Source of the DNA: Cyclobacteriaceae bacterium
GTDB lineage: Bacteria > Bacteroidota > Bacteroidia > Cytophagales > Cyclobacteriaceae
Assembly (NCBI GenBank): GCA_028285445.1
Contig: JANQPQ010000015.1
Coordinates: forward strand, 62,001 to 126,000
Direction of reading: 5' to 3'
Length of the DNA stretch: 64,000 nucleotides
The notes beneath the pieces are model-generated. The model did not search any database. It saw only the letters and a program-made list of their open reading frames with translations, and had not been told where the DNA came from. The translations under genes were made by a program, and so were the position numbers. Shown here piece after piece: positions 55,878-63,426 of the stretch. The number at the start of each line of letters is the position of its first letter. Position 1 is the first letter of the stretch.

Positions 55878-56048
55878 GGGTTTAAGGGTCTAGGGTTTAG
55901 AGCTAATTATCTAATCCCTGGGCATTCTTCAGAGCCCAGAGCTTCCTTGGCTGTTACTCCCTTGGCTGGCAGTAAAGATTGCTATAATTTTTTTCTGGTT
56001 GAAATATCCGGAGGGTTTTCCGTATTATTTTTTTAGGAACTTATCATA

Positions 56049-56074
56049 AGAGTACCCTACACGAATAGTACTCT
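56049..56074 (-). terminator. Short inverted repeat at the end of the OLD-nuclease gene
   Basis: AGAGTAC at 56049-56055 and GTACTCT at 56068-56074, 12-base loop, touching the stop codon. A weak AT-rich tract follows on the minus strand. Possibly a terminator or a cassette boundary mark. Confidence 0.35.
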
Positions 56075-57902
56075 AGGATATAATTTCCGCTATCTTCTCA
56101 AATAGAACTCTGACAGGTTCCATTGCCTGAATACCTTCTGGCTCTATTGTCCTAGCGTAATTTCTTGCAATTATTGGTTTGCCAACACCTCTCCTAGTTT
56201 CCTGCCCAACCTTGTTTCTAAGTGCCTCCGAAAACTTGGCTCCCTCTCTTAACGGAACAATATCTTCCAAAACCCAAGGATCGCCTGATGCTTTTCGATA
56301 GTTGTTATTAAGCATATCGATCAAAATGTTATCATCGAATGTATCTTCAAATTCCTTATCTCCAGCGAAAATTACGTTGCTATCGATGAATCCTTCTTCG
56401 AAACCTATGTCTTCAAGTTTCTCTGCAGTTATTTGCGCGGATGAACCAGGCCATTGTGTATCACTGTCAAGAAAAAGGATAGTAGAATCTCGTTTGTTCT
56501 TACTTAATAGTTTTAAGAAATTTCTCCAAGCACCATTTGACTCCAAATTTACTAACACGACTCCATCCTCGATTAGGTTCTTATTATTTACCTTCTTATA
56601 CATTATTGGCAATGCATTCACTTCAGAGGCACCCTCAACTAGTACAAAGCATTTCTCGTAGAAAATACTGCTATTCGTTATACCACCCATCTCCGAAATG
56701 TCACTAAGGAATTGACGAACGTCATCATCATCTTCATCAGTCTCAAGAAAATGCACCTGTGATCGCTCGTCTTCATTTAGGACCAGACGGTTTATGGATA
56801 TAGCAGGTGCTCTATCAATCATCGTCAAAGAATGAGTGCAAATTATACTCTGTATCGTATTATCAGGATCGCCTTGGGCACTTATTTGATTAAACAATTT
56901 CCGTTGTGCATCGAAATGTAGGTTTGCATCTGGTTCATCGTAAGCTTTGATGATGCCTTTGGTGGATATAATCTCCTCCTCTATTTTCTTATCCCATTCC
57001 AAGATTGCGAGGTAAAGTCTTTTCTTGGAACCCTCTCCTCTATCCCCTATCGGTTTTAATCCACTGCCTGTATCAAGTAGAAGTTGTTGAAAACTTAGGC
57101 CATTCGAAAAGTCGATATTATACCTTCCCTTCACATCTATTACCTTGCTATTGATCCTTTGGATTATCTCCCTAAGGTTTTCGTTAATTTTCGAATCTAA
57201 ATTCTGCTCTATCTCCGATTTCAACTCAAGAAAATAGTCCTTCAACACCTCATTTCCATCCTCATCGGCGCTGTAAAAGTGCTTTCGGTAAACGGTCTTC
57301 AGAACATTTCCAACCTGCAAGTTTGGGTTGCCATAGTCGCTACTGGTATATCTTTGCCAAATTGGAAGATACTCGGAAATGTCGCGATAATTACACCCAC
57401 GAAACCCTAACTCTGTTTCTAATGGTGTTTGAGCAATGTATTCACCCATGCGTTCAATTAGAACTGCCTTTACACCATCTGATGACAAATCCAGTGCCTT
57501 ACATAATTCGCGTAAATCTGGTACCAAAAGAGATTCGTAAGTATTGAATCTATCATCAACAAATGATTCTCTATTAACGAAATACTCAGATTCACCCGTT
57601 GATTTATCAATCCTCCTCAAAGTTAGTTGTCCTCCTACCAAAAATTTCTCTAATCCATCGGGAACGGGGTATTGAACATCGAAGGAACCGGTTATTTCAA
57701 TTTCACCTAATCGCACCCCATCAATCTCGTGATAGTCGGATTCGGTTACTTGTCTTTTCTCTAGTAATAATTCCAAAGCATCTAAGACTGACGATTTGCC
57801 GGAATCGTTTTCTCCAATAAATACGGTGAGCTTATGGATGGGGATCTCCAAGCTATCCTCGAAGCACTTAAAACCTTTAATCCGGATGCTTCGAAGTTTC
57901 AT
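56073..57902 (-). CDS. OLD-family ATP-dependent nuclease with inserted SAP domain
   Basis: A 609-residue protein. N-terminal AAA/ABC-like ATPase: KGFKCFEDSLEIPIHKL, Walker A GENDSGKS (30-37), RGEGSKKRLYLAIL as signature, Walker B region KAYDEPDANLH, and ICTHS. Residues about 125-158 read VPDLRELCKALDLSSDGVKA and then VLIERM, a good match to a SAP DNA-binding motif placed inside the ATPase part. The C-terminal TOPRIM has FVLVEGASEVNAL (about 418) and ILFLDSDTQ (about 475), the metal-binding Glu and Asp-x-Asp. OLD nucleases such as GajA act in phage defence. Its ATG overlaps the stop of the WYL-like gene (ATGA). Confidence 0.88.
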   Translation of the reverse strand: MKLRSIRIKGFKCFEDSLEIPIHKLTVFIGENDSGKSSVLDALELLLEKRQVTESDYHEIDGVRLGEIEITGSFDVQYPVPDGLEKFLVGGQLTLRRIDKSTGESEYFVNRESFVDDRFNTYESLLVPDLRELCKALDLSSDGVKAVLIERMGEYIAQTPLETELGFRGCNYRDISEYLPIWQRYTSSDYGNPNLQVGNVLKTVYRKHFYSADEDGNEVLKDYFLELKSEIEQNLDSKINENLREIIQRINSKVIDVKGRYNIDFSNGLSFQQLLLDTGSGLKPIGDRGEGSKKRLYLAILEWDKKIEEEIISTKGIIKAYDEPDANLHFDAQRKLFNQISAQGDPDNTIQSIICTHSLTMIDRAPAISINRLVLNEDERSQVHFLETDEDDDDVRQFLSDISEMGGITNSSIFYEKCFVLVEGASEVNALPIMYKKVNNKNLIEDGVVLVNLESNGAWRNFLKLLSKNKRDSTILFLDSDTQWPGSSAQITAEKLEDIGFEEGFIDSNVIFAGDKEFEDTFDDNILIDMLNNNYRKASGDPWVLEDIVPLREGAKFSEALRNKVGQETRRGVGKPIIARNYARTIEPEGIQAMEPVRVLFEKIAEIIS

Positions 57903-58198
57903 AACTCCATTATGATAACTTGAAGACTAGAGTCTCCTTTCCTATAACCAGACGCTGGGCCATCGAATGACTCCGTTACCATAGAAAGCGCCAAAATCTT
58001 ATCTACGGTAAATAAATGCCAATCAGGTATCTTCCCTGACTTACTTTGACCATCTACCTGATATGCTCTTAACGCGACATTTCCCTTGGATGTAACTCCT
58101 AGAGCATGTGGCCAAACAATCCTTCGGAGACCATCATAGTAGAACTCTACAACGCTCATATCCAATATGGCAGCCTTTAATATTGCTTCAGATTCCAT
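57899..58198 (-). CDS. Small WYL-like protein, partner of the OLD nuclease
   Basis: A 99-residue protein from the ATG at 58198; a GTG at 58231 would add eleven. It matches the short stand-alone WYL-type family: VVEFYYDGLRRIVWPHALGV, GNVALRAYQVDGQSKSGKIP, DWHLFTVDKI. WYL domains sense nucleotides or nucleic-acid ends and often accompany defence genes. The stop overlaps the OLD start by 4 bases, so the two are translationally coupled. No helix-turn-helix is present, so it would act as a sensor or cofactor of the nuclease rather than as a repressor by itself (inference). Confidence 0.78.
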   Translation of the reverse strand: MESEAILKAAILDMSVVEFYYDGLRRIVWPHALGVTSKGNVALRAYQVDGQSKSGKIPDWHLFTVDKILALSMVTESFDGPASGYRKGDSSLQVIIMEL

Positions 58199-58253
58199 AT
58201 CGCTGATAATGAGCCTAAAATTAAGAGTCACAGAATCAAAGGCCTTTCAAGCC

Positions 58254-58271
58254 GTACGTATAAATACGTAC
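58254..58271. promoter_or_regulatory. Perfect palindrome upstream of the WYL-OLD cassette
   Basis: GTACGTAT-AA-ATACGTAC: two perfect 8-base arms with a 2-base centre. It sits 22 bases before the GTG at 58231 and 55 before the ATG at 58198, in the only promoter space of the two-gene cassette. This is the shape of an operator for a dimeric repressor. Confidence 0.55.
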
Positions 58272-58340
58272 ATAGGATAGGTATTAATACTTACAATTTA
58301 TATTCCGAAAGTGCAGTTTTGCAATAGCTTGGGCCTTCCA

Positions 58341-58799
58341 CTATCTCACCGCCACGAAAAAATCCACCTCTGCATCTTCTGGGTTTTGTGCTTTCTCACC
58401 AAACACTTCGAAATCTGCGGTGAAGGCTCGATCTAAATCCATCTCCCAGATTTTCATCCATTGGCTGGCAATTATGCCTTTGCTCAAGTCGCCCCTTACC
58501 GACATAGTTACATAATCACCACCGTCAAATGATTTGCTTGTCATTCCCTCCGGAACCTGATCTACTGATTTCACTTTACAACCCAGAATTACAGTGTAAG
58601 GCTGAGTATGGTCGCCTTCGTAGTCAGCGTAAATTGAATAGATAGTATCATCTATTCTTCCAGGGATTTTGTTGAGGACTCCCTCTCCCAGAAACCTTTG
58701 CCACAATGCTCCAATTTCCTGGGCGCCCCGCCCCCCTTCGTTTGTGGTTCTAATTGATAATCCAATTACCTGAAATGGCTCTACTTTTACTTTTTGCAT
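58341..58799 (-). CDS. GyrI-like / AraC effector-binding domain protein
   Basis: A 152-residue stand-alone effector-binding (GyrI-like, YdeE-type) protein: VKVEPFQVIGLSIRTTNEGG, IGALWQRFLGEGVLNKIPG, IYSIYADYEGDHTQPYTVI, and KIWEMDLDRAFTADFEVF with the conserved acidic residue of the ligand pocket. Such proteins bind lipophilic or amphipathic compounds. It lies 54 bases after the YafY-type regulator gene on the same strand, an arrangement seen often in Bacteroidota; the two may respond to the same compound. Confidence 0.88.
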   Translation of the reverse strand: MQKVKVEPFQVIGLSIRTTNEGGRGAQEIGALWQRFLGEGVLNKIPGRIDDTIYSIYADYEGDHTQPYTVILGCKVKSVDQVPEGMTSKSFDGGDYVTMSVRGDLSKGIIASQWMKIWEMDLDRAFTADFEVFGEKAQNPEDAEVDFFVAVR

Positions 58800-58822
58800 G
58801 ACTTAGAATTTTCTGTTTCAGG

Positions 58823-58830
58823 CAAAAGTA
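58823..58830 (-). promoter_or_regulatory. Putative -7 element of the GyrI-like gene
   Basis: TACTTTTG on the minus strand, 23 bases before the ATG, fits TAnnTTTG. A TTG lies 13 bases upstream, shorter than the usual 19-21, so confidence is low. Confidence 0.35.
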
Positions 58831-58853
58831 CTGAGCCAATTGTCAAGGGTATG

Positions 58854-59564
58854 TCAGGGGTTGTTTAGAATATTTTCGCGGCAGTTATCAAAGTAATCTT
58901 GAAGGGTAATCTTGTGTGGAACGAACTGCTGACTAGTGATGGTAAGTTTCTCTATGCAATCCAGCCTGAAAGCACGAAAGTCCCTCCGCTTTCTGCAGTA
59001 GGCCACCAGTATCCAGTTTTCATTCGTGCTAAATATGGCAAACGGTTCTATCTCCCTGTTGCTTTGCTTACCCTCAAGCGATCGGTATTCCATTTTGGCC
59101 AAACGATAATTGGTTATGGCACCTTGCAGGTCAGTAAGGTAGTTACTGGTTCTCTCGTTTGATTTATTATTGCGGATTTGAATTCTTTCAGATAGCAATT
59201 CCGATTTTTCCAACTGACCATTTCGCATTACCGCCCTTATCTTGGTTATGGCGCTTTTGTGATTATTGATAAGTGATTGATCCCTGTTTTTGGCAATTAG
59301 TGATTCAGCCGTAATCAGCGCATTAGCCTCCTCTTCGGTAAACATAACCGGCGGCAACTTGTATCCAGCCATTATAGAATAACCCCTGCCCTCCTCTGTT
59401 ACTATTGGCACCCCAGATTGTTCCAAAGTGCGAATGTCTCGGTAAACCGTACGAATACTAACCCCATGTTTCTCAGCAATCTCAGTCGCAGTAACCAGCG
59501 TTTTAGATTGCAAGGCCGTAAGTATGGCGGTGAGGCGAGCTAATCTTGGTTTCTCTTTTTCCAT
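58854..59564 (-). CDS. YafY-type WYL-domain transcriptional regulator
   Basis: A 236-residue regulator. N-terminal DeoR/HTH_11 winged helix (about 8-65): LARLTAILTALQSKTLVTAT, EIAEKHGVSIRTVYRDIRTL, then VPIVTEEGRGYSI. A C-terminal WYL domain spans about 150-230: RLAKMEYRSLEGKQSNREIE, PFAIFSTNENWILVAYCRKR, FRAFRLDCIEKL. Members of the family act as repressors or activators that respond to small ligands or nucleic acids. ATG start at 59564; 196 bases separate it from the divergent small secreted gene. Confidence 0.92.
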   Translation of the reverse strand: MEKEKPRLARLTAILTALQSKTLVTATEIAEKHGVSIRTVYRDIRTLEQSGVPIVTEEGRGYSIMAGYKLPPVMFTEEEANALITAESLIAKNRDQSLINNHKSAITKIRAVMRNGQLEKSELLSERIQIRNNKSNERTSNYLTDLQGAITNYRLAKMEYRSLEGKQSNREIEPFAIFSTNENWILVAYCRKRRDFRAFRLDCIEKLTITSQQFVPHKITLQDYFDNCRENILNNP

Positions 59565-59713
59565 AAAGCATTAGCAAGGAAACCTTCGAAGATAACGAAA
59601 GCCCCAATAAGTGTCCTCCTATGGTCTATTAAGTGTACGATAATGAGACACATATTTCGCATGGCTGGTCTCCAATTGCTATTAATCATTTCATAATCAG
59701 TGAGTTATAAAAA

Positions 59714-59730
59714 TTGGCACGAGCCTTGAA
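59714..59730 (+). promoter_or_regulatory. Sigma-54-like promoter before the small secreted protein
   Basis: TTGGCACGAGCCTTGAA closely follows the -24/-12 pattern TGGCACG-N4-TTGC, with the spacing intact but the -12 GC reading GA. The site ends 30 bases before the ATG at 59761. The mismatch is at an important position, so function is uncertain. Confidence 0.35.
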
Positions 59731-59760
59731 AATAGCTTGGTGGTCAAAAACTCAAAATAA

Positions 59761-60087
59761 ATGAAACCCACTAGTAATTACTCGAATTCTATCCGCCTAC
59801 TCTATTTTGCACTACTATTGGTGGTCGGTACGGCCGCTTTCGCATTCAATTCTATTAGCAATGAAAATTACGTGAGACGATCTGCGTTGGAGTTTGTAAA
59901 AGAATATCAAGCTGCACAGGAAAAGAATCAAAAACGGATTATGATTTACAACGGCGAAGACTTGCTGCTTGCTGACAAGACGCTGAAAGGTGACGAAAAA
60001 CCTGATGAGGAGTTGAGCAAGCTTTTACTGGAAAGTGATTTGCTGTTCAACCACAACGAGACTTCATACTACATAAAAACGAAATAA
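59761..60087 (+). CDS. Small secreted or membrane-anchored protein, unknown
   Basis: A 108-residue protein. Residues 11-29 are hydrophobic (LLYFALLLVVGTAAFAFNS), a signal peptide or anchor. The remainder is highly charged (VKEYQAAQEKNQKRIMIYNG, KTLKGDEKPDEELSKLLLES) and probably helical. No family recognised. Its leader holds a sigma-54-like site and 20 bases identical to a stretch at 20959-20978, and a strong terminator follows, so it is a single-gene transcript. Confidence 0.7.
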   Translation: MKPTSNYSNSIRLLYFALLLVVGTAAFAFNSISNENYVRRSALEFVKEYQAAQEKNQKRIMIYNGEDLLLADKTLKGDEKPDEELSKLLLESDLLFNHNETSYYIKTK

Positions 60088-60109
60088 GTTTTACGGATTC
60101 AGTATCGCC

Positions 60110-60134
60110 AAGGGAACATATGTTCCCTTTTTTT
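60110..60134 (+). terminator. Rho-independent terminator
   Basis: AAGGGAAC-ATAT-GTTCCCTT followed by a run of T: an 8-base perfect stem, 4-base loop and U tract, 22 bases after the small secreted gene. Confidence 0.85.
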
Positions 60135-60180
60135 ATTTTCCTACATTCCATAGATTAGGGCCCAATTAAAGGAAACCACT

Positions 60181-61635
60181 TTGAGTAGCAGTCAGCACAC
60201 GGCCCAGAAAATTGGGCTTTTTCTTGGGCCAGTTTTTTTCGCCATCATTTTAATGATGCAATCTTCAGGTGGCCTGGAGCCCATGGCCTGGAGAACACTG
60301 GCGTTAGCTGCCTGGATGGTCACTTGGTGGATCACTGAAGCGGTACCAATTCCGGTTACTGCATTACTGCCACTTTCCATTTTACCACTAATTGGCGTAA
60401 TGCCCATTGCCCAATCAACTGCACCCTACGCCAGCCCCATCATTTTTCTTTTCATGGGGGGCTTCATGCTGGCACTTGGTTTGGAAAAATACAACCTTCA
60501 CACGCGTATAGCGCTTAACCTCATTCGCCTCACCGGTACCCATGCTAATGGTATCATTCTCGGATTCATGATAGCGACGGCAGCCCTCAGCATGTGGATT
60601 AGCAATACGGCCACTACCGTAATGATGCTTCCAATAGCTATTTCAGTAGTAGATCTACTTCCTAAGAGTAATCCTGGTATAGAGCAAACCAAATCATTCA
60701 AATTGTTTGCTTTGAGTCTCTTGCTTAGCATAGCTTACGCAGCGAACATTGGGGGTACTACTACCATCATCGGTACGCCACCCAACGTGGTTTTGGTAGG
60801 GCACATAAGAGAATTCTATAACATAGACCTTGACTTCAGCACCTGGCTGCTCATTGGTATTCCATTTAGCTTTACCCTGTTGGCTGTTACCTACCTGCTC
60901 ATTACCCGCGTGCTTTTTAGAAATGGACTCGGAGATATTTCCGGTTCACAAGACCTGATTCACGAACAACTTCAGAAGCTCGGTAAGGTTTCAAAAGAGG
61001 AGAAAATGGTAATGGCAGTATTTGGCGTAACAGCGTTCAGCTGGATATTCCGTAAGCCTATTAACCAATTAATTGGAGTCGACATTCTCAACGACACCAT
61101 AATTGCCATGGTCGGTGGCACGCTAATGTTTTTGCTGCCCACAGATTTTAAGCGATACAAGCGCCTACTGGATTGGGAAAGTATGAAAAACCTGCCATGG
61201 GGCATTCTTATCCTTTTCGGTGGTGGACTAACCTTGGCCCGGGCCTTGGAGCAAACGGGAATTATCGGTTCGGTAGGTGCTGCAATTGCCCAAAATGCCA
61301 ACCTCGGCTATTTGATCTTGCTTGCTATGATTGTTGCTGTGATGCTATTTATGACAGAATTGATGAGTAACGTGGCCCTGGTAGTAATTTTTGTACCTGT
61401 CGTTTTCAGTATAGCGGAAGGGCTGGGTTACGACCCCATTCACTTTGCCATTCCTGTTACCTTGGCTTCTAGCTGTGCCTTTATGATGCCCATTGCCACG
61501 CCACCCAACGCTATCGTATTCTCCAGCGGTCATATCAGGATGAAAGATATGATGCGAGCAGGTTTCATACTGAACCTGGTGGCCATTGCCATTTTGGTAT
61601 TGCTTGGGATGACGCTGGTGAGGTATTTTTACTAG
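60181..61635 (+). CDS. SLC13/DASS-family sodium-coupled carboxylate transporter
   Basis: A 484-residue transporter from a TTG start; no ATG precedes the first helix. About eleven membrane helices. The first SNT motif SNTATT is at 141-146 and TPPNVVLVG follows; in the second half SNVALV (396-401) replaces the usual SNT, and ATPPNAIVFSSG matches the second TPPN-type region. In VcINDY, both SNT motifs bind substrate carboxylate and sodium, so the Thr-to-Val change could alter specificity. Likely substrates are C4-dicarboxylates, citrate or sulfate (family knowledge). Confidence 0.9.
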   Translation: MSSSQHTAQKIGLFLGPVFFAIILMMQSSGGLEPMAWRTLALAAWMVTWWITEAVPIPVTALLPLSILPLIGVMPIAQSTAPYASPIIFLFMGGFMLALGLEKYNLHTRIALNLIRLTGTHANGIILGFMIATAALSMWISNTATTVMMLPIAISVVDLLPKSNPGIEQTKSFKLFALSLLLSIAYAANIGGTTTIIGTPPNVVLVGHIREFYNIDLDFSTWLLIGIPFSFTLLAVTYLLITRVLFRNGLGDISGSQDLIHEQLQKLGKVSKEEKMVMAVFGVTAFSWIFRKPINQLIGVDILNDTIIAMVGGTLMFLLPTDFKRYKRLLDWESMKNLPWGILILFGGGLTLARALEQTGIIGSVGAAIAQNANLGYLILLAMIVAVMLFMTELMSNVALVVIFVPVVFSIAEGLGYDPIHFAIPVTLASSCAFMMPIATPPNAIVFSSGHIRMKDMMRAGFILNLVAIAILVLLGMTLVRYFY

Positions 61636-61655
61636 GAACTGGTAAACCGAAGGAT

Positions 61656-61707
61656 GTCATCCTGAATTTATTACAGGATCTAGATTCCGAAACAAGTTCA
61701 GAATGAC
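61656..61707. repeat. REP-like palindromic element
   Basis: Outer arms GTCATCCTGAA (61656-61666) and TTCAGAATGAC (61697-61707) pair with one mismatch, and the inside also holds short self-complementary stretches. The sequence type (GTCATnCTGAA ... AAGTTCAG) resembles intergenic palindromes found in many copies in Bacteroidota genomes. Only one copy lies in this window. Confidence 0.5.
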
Positions 61708-61719
61708 TGCTCACAATAA

Positions 61720-61749
61720 AAGAAAAAGCTGCCCAAGGTCTGGACAGCT
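61720..61749 (-). terminator. Terminator of the DUF6249 gene
   Basis: On the minus strand: AGCTGTCC-AGACCTT-GGGCAGCT followed by TTTTTCTTTT, an 8-base stem with one G-U pair and a U tract, 48 bases after the DUF6249 stop. Confidence 0.75.
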
Positions 61750-61796
61750 CCCATAGTAAGTATAAGCGATAAATTGGAATTGGGTCTATCTAATTT

Positions 61797-62144
61797 CTAA
61801 GAGTCACTCCGGCTTTTCTTATCCTCAATCACATAGGATAACCCCAAACCGCCTCCACCGAAGATAAATAGCATGGAGAAGTAACCGACTTCCTCCATAT
61901 AGAAGGCCATATCCAGGAAATAACCAACTAGCAAGCCCATACCAAAACCTACTAGTAGTAGTGAAAATCTTAGGGCACCAAAGGAGCCAGTTATATTCGC
62001 TGTTTTCATTTCTGCTGGTGACATACCTTTTTCTATTAGTGCCATACGTTCTTCATTAGTATACTTTCTTAAATAGACTATCATAATTAAAGCTGAAACA
62101 CTAAATATGATAAGCCAGACTATTGCTAATACACCTTCTCCCAT
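61797..62144 (-). CDS. DUF6249 small membrane protein
   Basis: A 115-residue protein with three membrane helices (IVWLIIFSVSALIMIVYL, LRFSLLLVGFGMGLLVGYFL, YFSMLFIFGGGGLGLSYVI). The loop RKYTNEERMALIEKGMSPAEM matches the DUF6249 pattern. Genes of this family sit next to ECF sigma and anti-sigma genes in Bacteroidota, as it does here, divergent from the ECF sigma gene at 62299. The function is unknown. Confidence 0.85.
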   Translation of the reverse strand: MGEGVLAIVWLIIFSVSALIMIVYLRKYTNEERMALIEKGMSPAEMKTANITGSFGALRFSLLLVGFGMGLLVGYFLDMAFYMEEVGYFSMLFIFGGGGLGLSYVIEDKKSRSDS

Positions 62145-62202
62145 TATTGAAATTTGTTTTGAATTCTAATTTTGCACTTATGACAAAGGTTATTCAATGT
62201 AG

Positions 62203-62290
62203 GTTACACCCCTCTCAAAAAAAAGTGAAATAAAAGCGGGCTTCCAACTTTTCCTTTAAAAGGTGTAACTTATATGGAAGCACCTTGGTC
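62203..62290 (+). promoter_or_regulatory. Inverted repeat and ECF-type promoter-like site before the sigma gene
   Basis: GTTACACC (62203-62210) and GGTGTAAC (62262-62269) form a perfect 8-base inverted repeat with 51 bases between. The right arm carries GTAAC, a typical ECF -35 core, and GGTC lies 17 bases later at 62287-62290, near an ECF -10 position. This could be the sigma factor's own promoter. A TAATTTTG at 62167-62174 may be a second, housekeeping -7 element (TTG 17 bases upstream). Confidence 0.3.
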
Positions 62291-62298
62291 AAAGAGCC

Positions 62299-62865
62299 GT
62301 GGATAAACATCAGGAGGATCTGATCCTTATTGAAAAAGTATTGCGAGGTGATGAATCCCAATTCAGAACTCTGGTAGAGAAACATCAGGATTACGCCTAT
62401 ACCATAGCGTATAAAATCCTAAATAATAACCAGGATGCTGAGGAAGCCTCCCAAGACGCTTTTATCAAGGCATTTCATGCCCTGAAAAATTTCAATAGGG
62501 AAGCCAAGTTTACCACCTGGTTTTATCGCATAGTTTTCAATACCGCTGTTACCTATAAAAGAAAGCAGCGCCATGATGTTAGTGATATTGATAATTTGAG
62601 AGATATGGCCGGTGCTGACAGCGCCGGTAACTTACAAAGTGATGAAAGAAGGAAATATATAAATGAAGGAATTTCGCAATTACTTCCTGCTGATGCCACA
62701 GTTATCACTTTGTTTTACCTTAAGGAATTTTCTCTTGAAGAAATATCTGAAATAACCGGAATGAAAATAAATGCCATCAAAATAAAGCTCTTTAGGGCTC
62801 GAAAGAGATTGGCAGACCGAATGACAAGAATATTAAGTACTGAGACAAAGTCACTTTACGGCTAG
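62299..62865 (+). CDS. ECF-type RNA polymerase sigma factor
   Basis: A 188-residue sigma-70 family member from a GTG start. Region 2: LVEKHQDYAYTIAYKILNNN, QDAEEASQDAFIKAFHAL, FTTWFYRIVFNTAVTYKRK. Region 4: LPADATVITLFYLKEFSLEEI, SEITGMKINAIKIKLFRARK. Regions 1.1 and 3 are missing, as in ECF factors. The membrane-bound partner gene follows at once, so it is probably held inactive at the membrane until an envelope signal is sensed (family knowledge). Confidence 0.93.
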   Translation: MDKHQEDLILIEKVLRGDESQFRTLVEKHQDYAYTIAYKILNNNQDAEEASQDAFIKAFHALKNFNREAKFTTWFYRIVFNTAVTYKRKQRHDVSDIDNLRDMAGADSAGNLQSDERRKYINEGISQLLPADATVITLFYLKEFSLEEISEITGMKINAIKIKLFRARKRLADRMTRILSTETKSLYG

Positions 62866-62885
62866 AGTTGTTAAATTGTAATAAT

Positions 62886-63419
62886 ATGAGACAAATTACT
62901 GATAAGGAATTGCTGGACTATCTTGACGGACTACTGAGTCCGGAGGATAGTACGGAAATTGAAGAGGTCTTGAAAAAAGACGGGGAGTTGAAGGAGCGTT
63001 ACCTGCACCTGCAGCGGGTGGATAAGGCGCTGGAAGCGGTAAATACTGAAGAAGCGGCTTTTGATTTCAGTGATAAGGTGATGGCCAACCTTCACGATCC
63101 GCGCTATCACAAGGTATCTCTGCTTTCCATTTTCAATCAGAAAAACCTGATGATGGTTGGTGGAATCCTTGTTGGCATTATGATTGGCATTTATATCATC
63201 TCCACTGGCCTGGCACCAAGCGTGCTGGAGTCTGTCAGTCTCGATAGTATTACCATCCAGGATCAATCATTAAACTTAAAGCCGATCTGGGACTCGCTTA
63301 CCGGAGGCATGTTTATAAAGATTTTCTTCCTGTTCGATCTATTGCTAGCCCTATTTCTTCTCGACAGGGCAGTACTTAAGCCCATGTTCCGCAGGAGAAC
63401 ACAAGCATATTCTCTGTAG
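62886..63419 (+). CDS. Membrane anti-sigma factor-like protein
   Basis: A 177-residue protein from the ATG at 62886 (a TTG at 62868 would add six). The N-terminal ~90 residues are helical and resemble the anti-sigma domain (TDKELLDYLDGLLSPEDSTE, LHLQRVDKALEAVNTEEAAF), but there is no zinc-finger HxxxCxxC motif. Two membrane helices follow (LMMVGGILVGIMIGIYIIS and FIKIFFLFDLLLALFLLD). Position 20 bases after the ECF gene marks it as its partner. The C-terminus RRRTQAYSL is cytosolic if the topology is simple. Confidence 0.85.
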   Translation: MRQITDKELLDYLDGLLSPEDSTEIEEVLKKDGELKERYLHLQRVDKALEAVNTEEAAFDFSDKVMANLHDPRYHKVSLLSIFNQKNLMMVGGILVGIMIGIYIISTGLAPSVLESVSLDSITIQDQSLNLKPIWDSLTGGMFIKIFFLFDLLLALFLLDRAVLKPMFRRRTQAYSL

Positions 63420-63426
63420 GCTAAAC

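Noticed and set aside
56073-58231. Gabija system
   Set aside because: There is an OLD nuclease but no UvrD-like GajB helicase next to it; the partner is a WYL-like protein.
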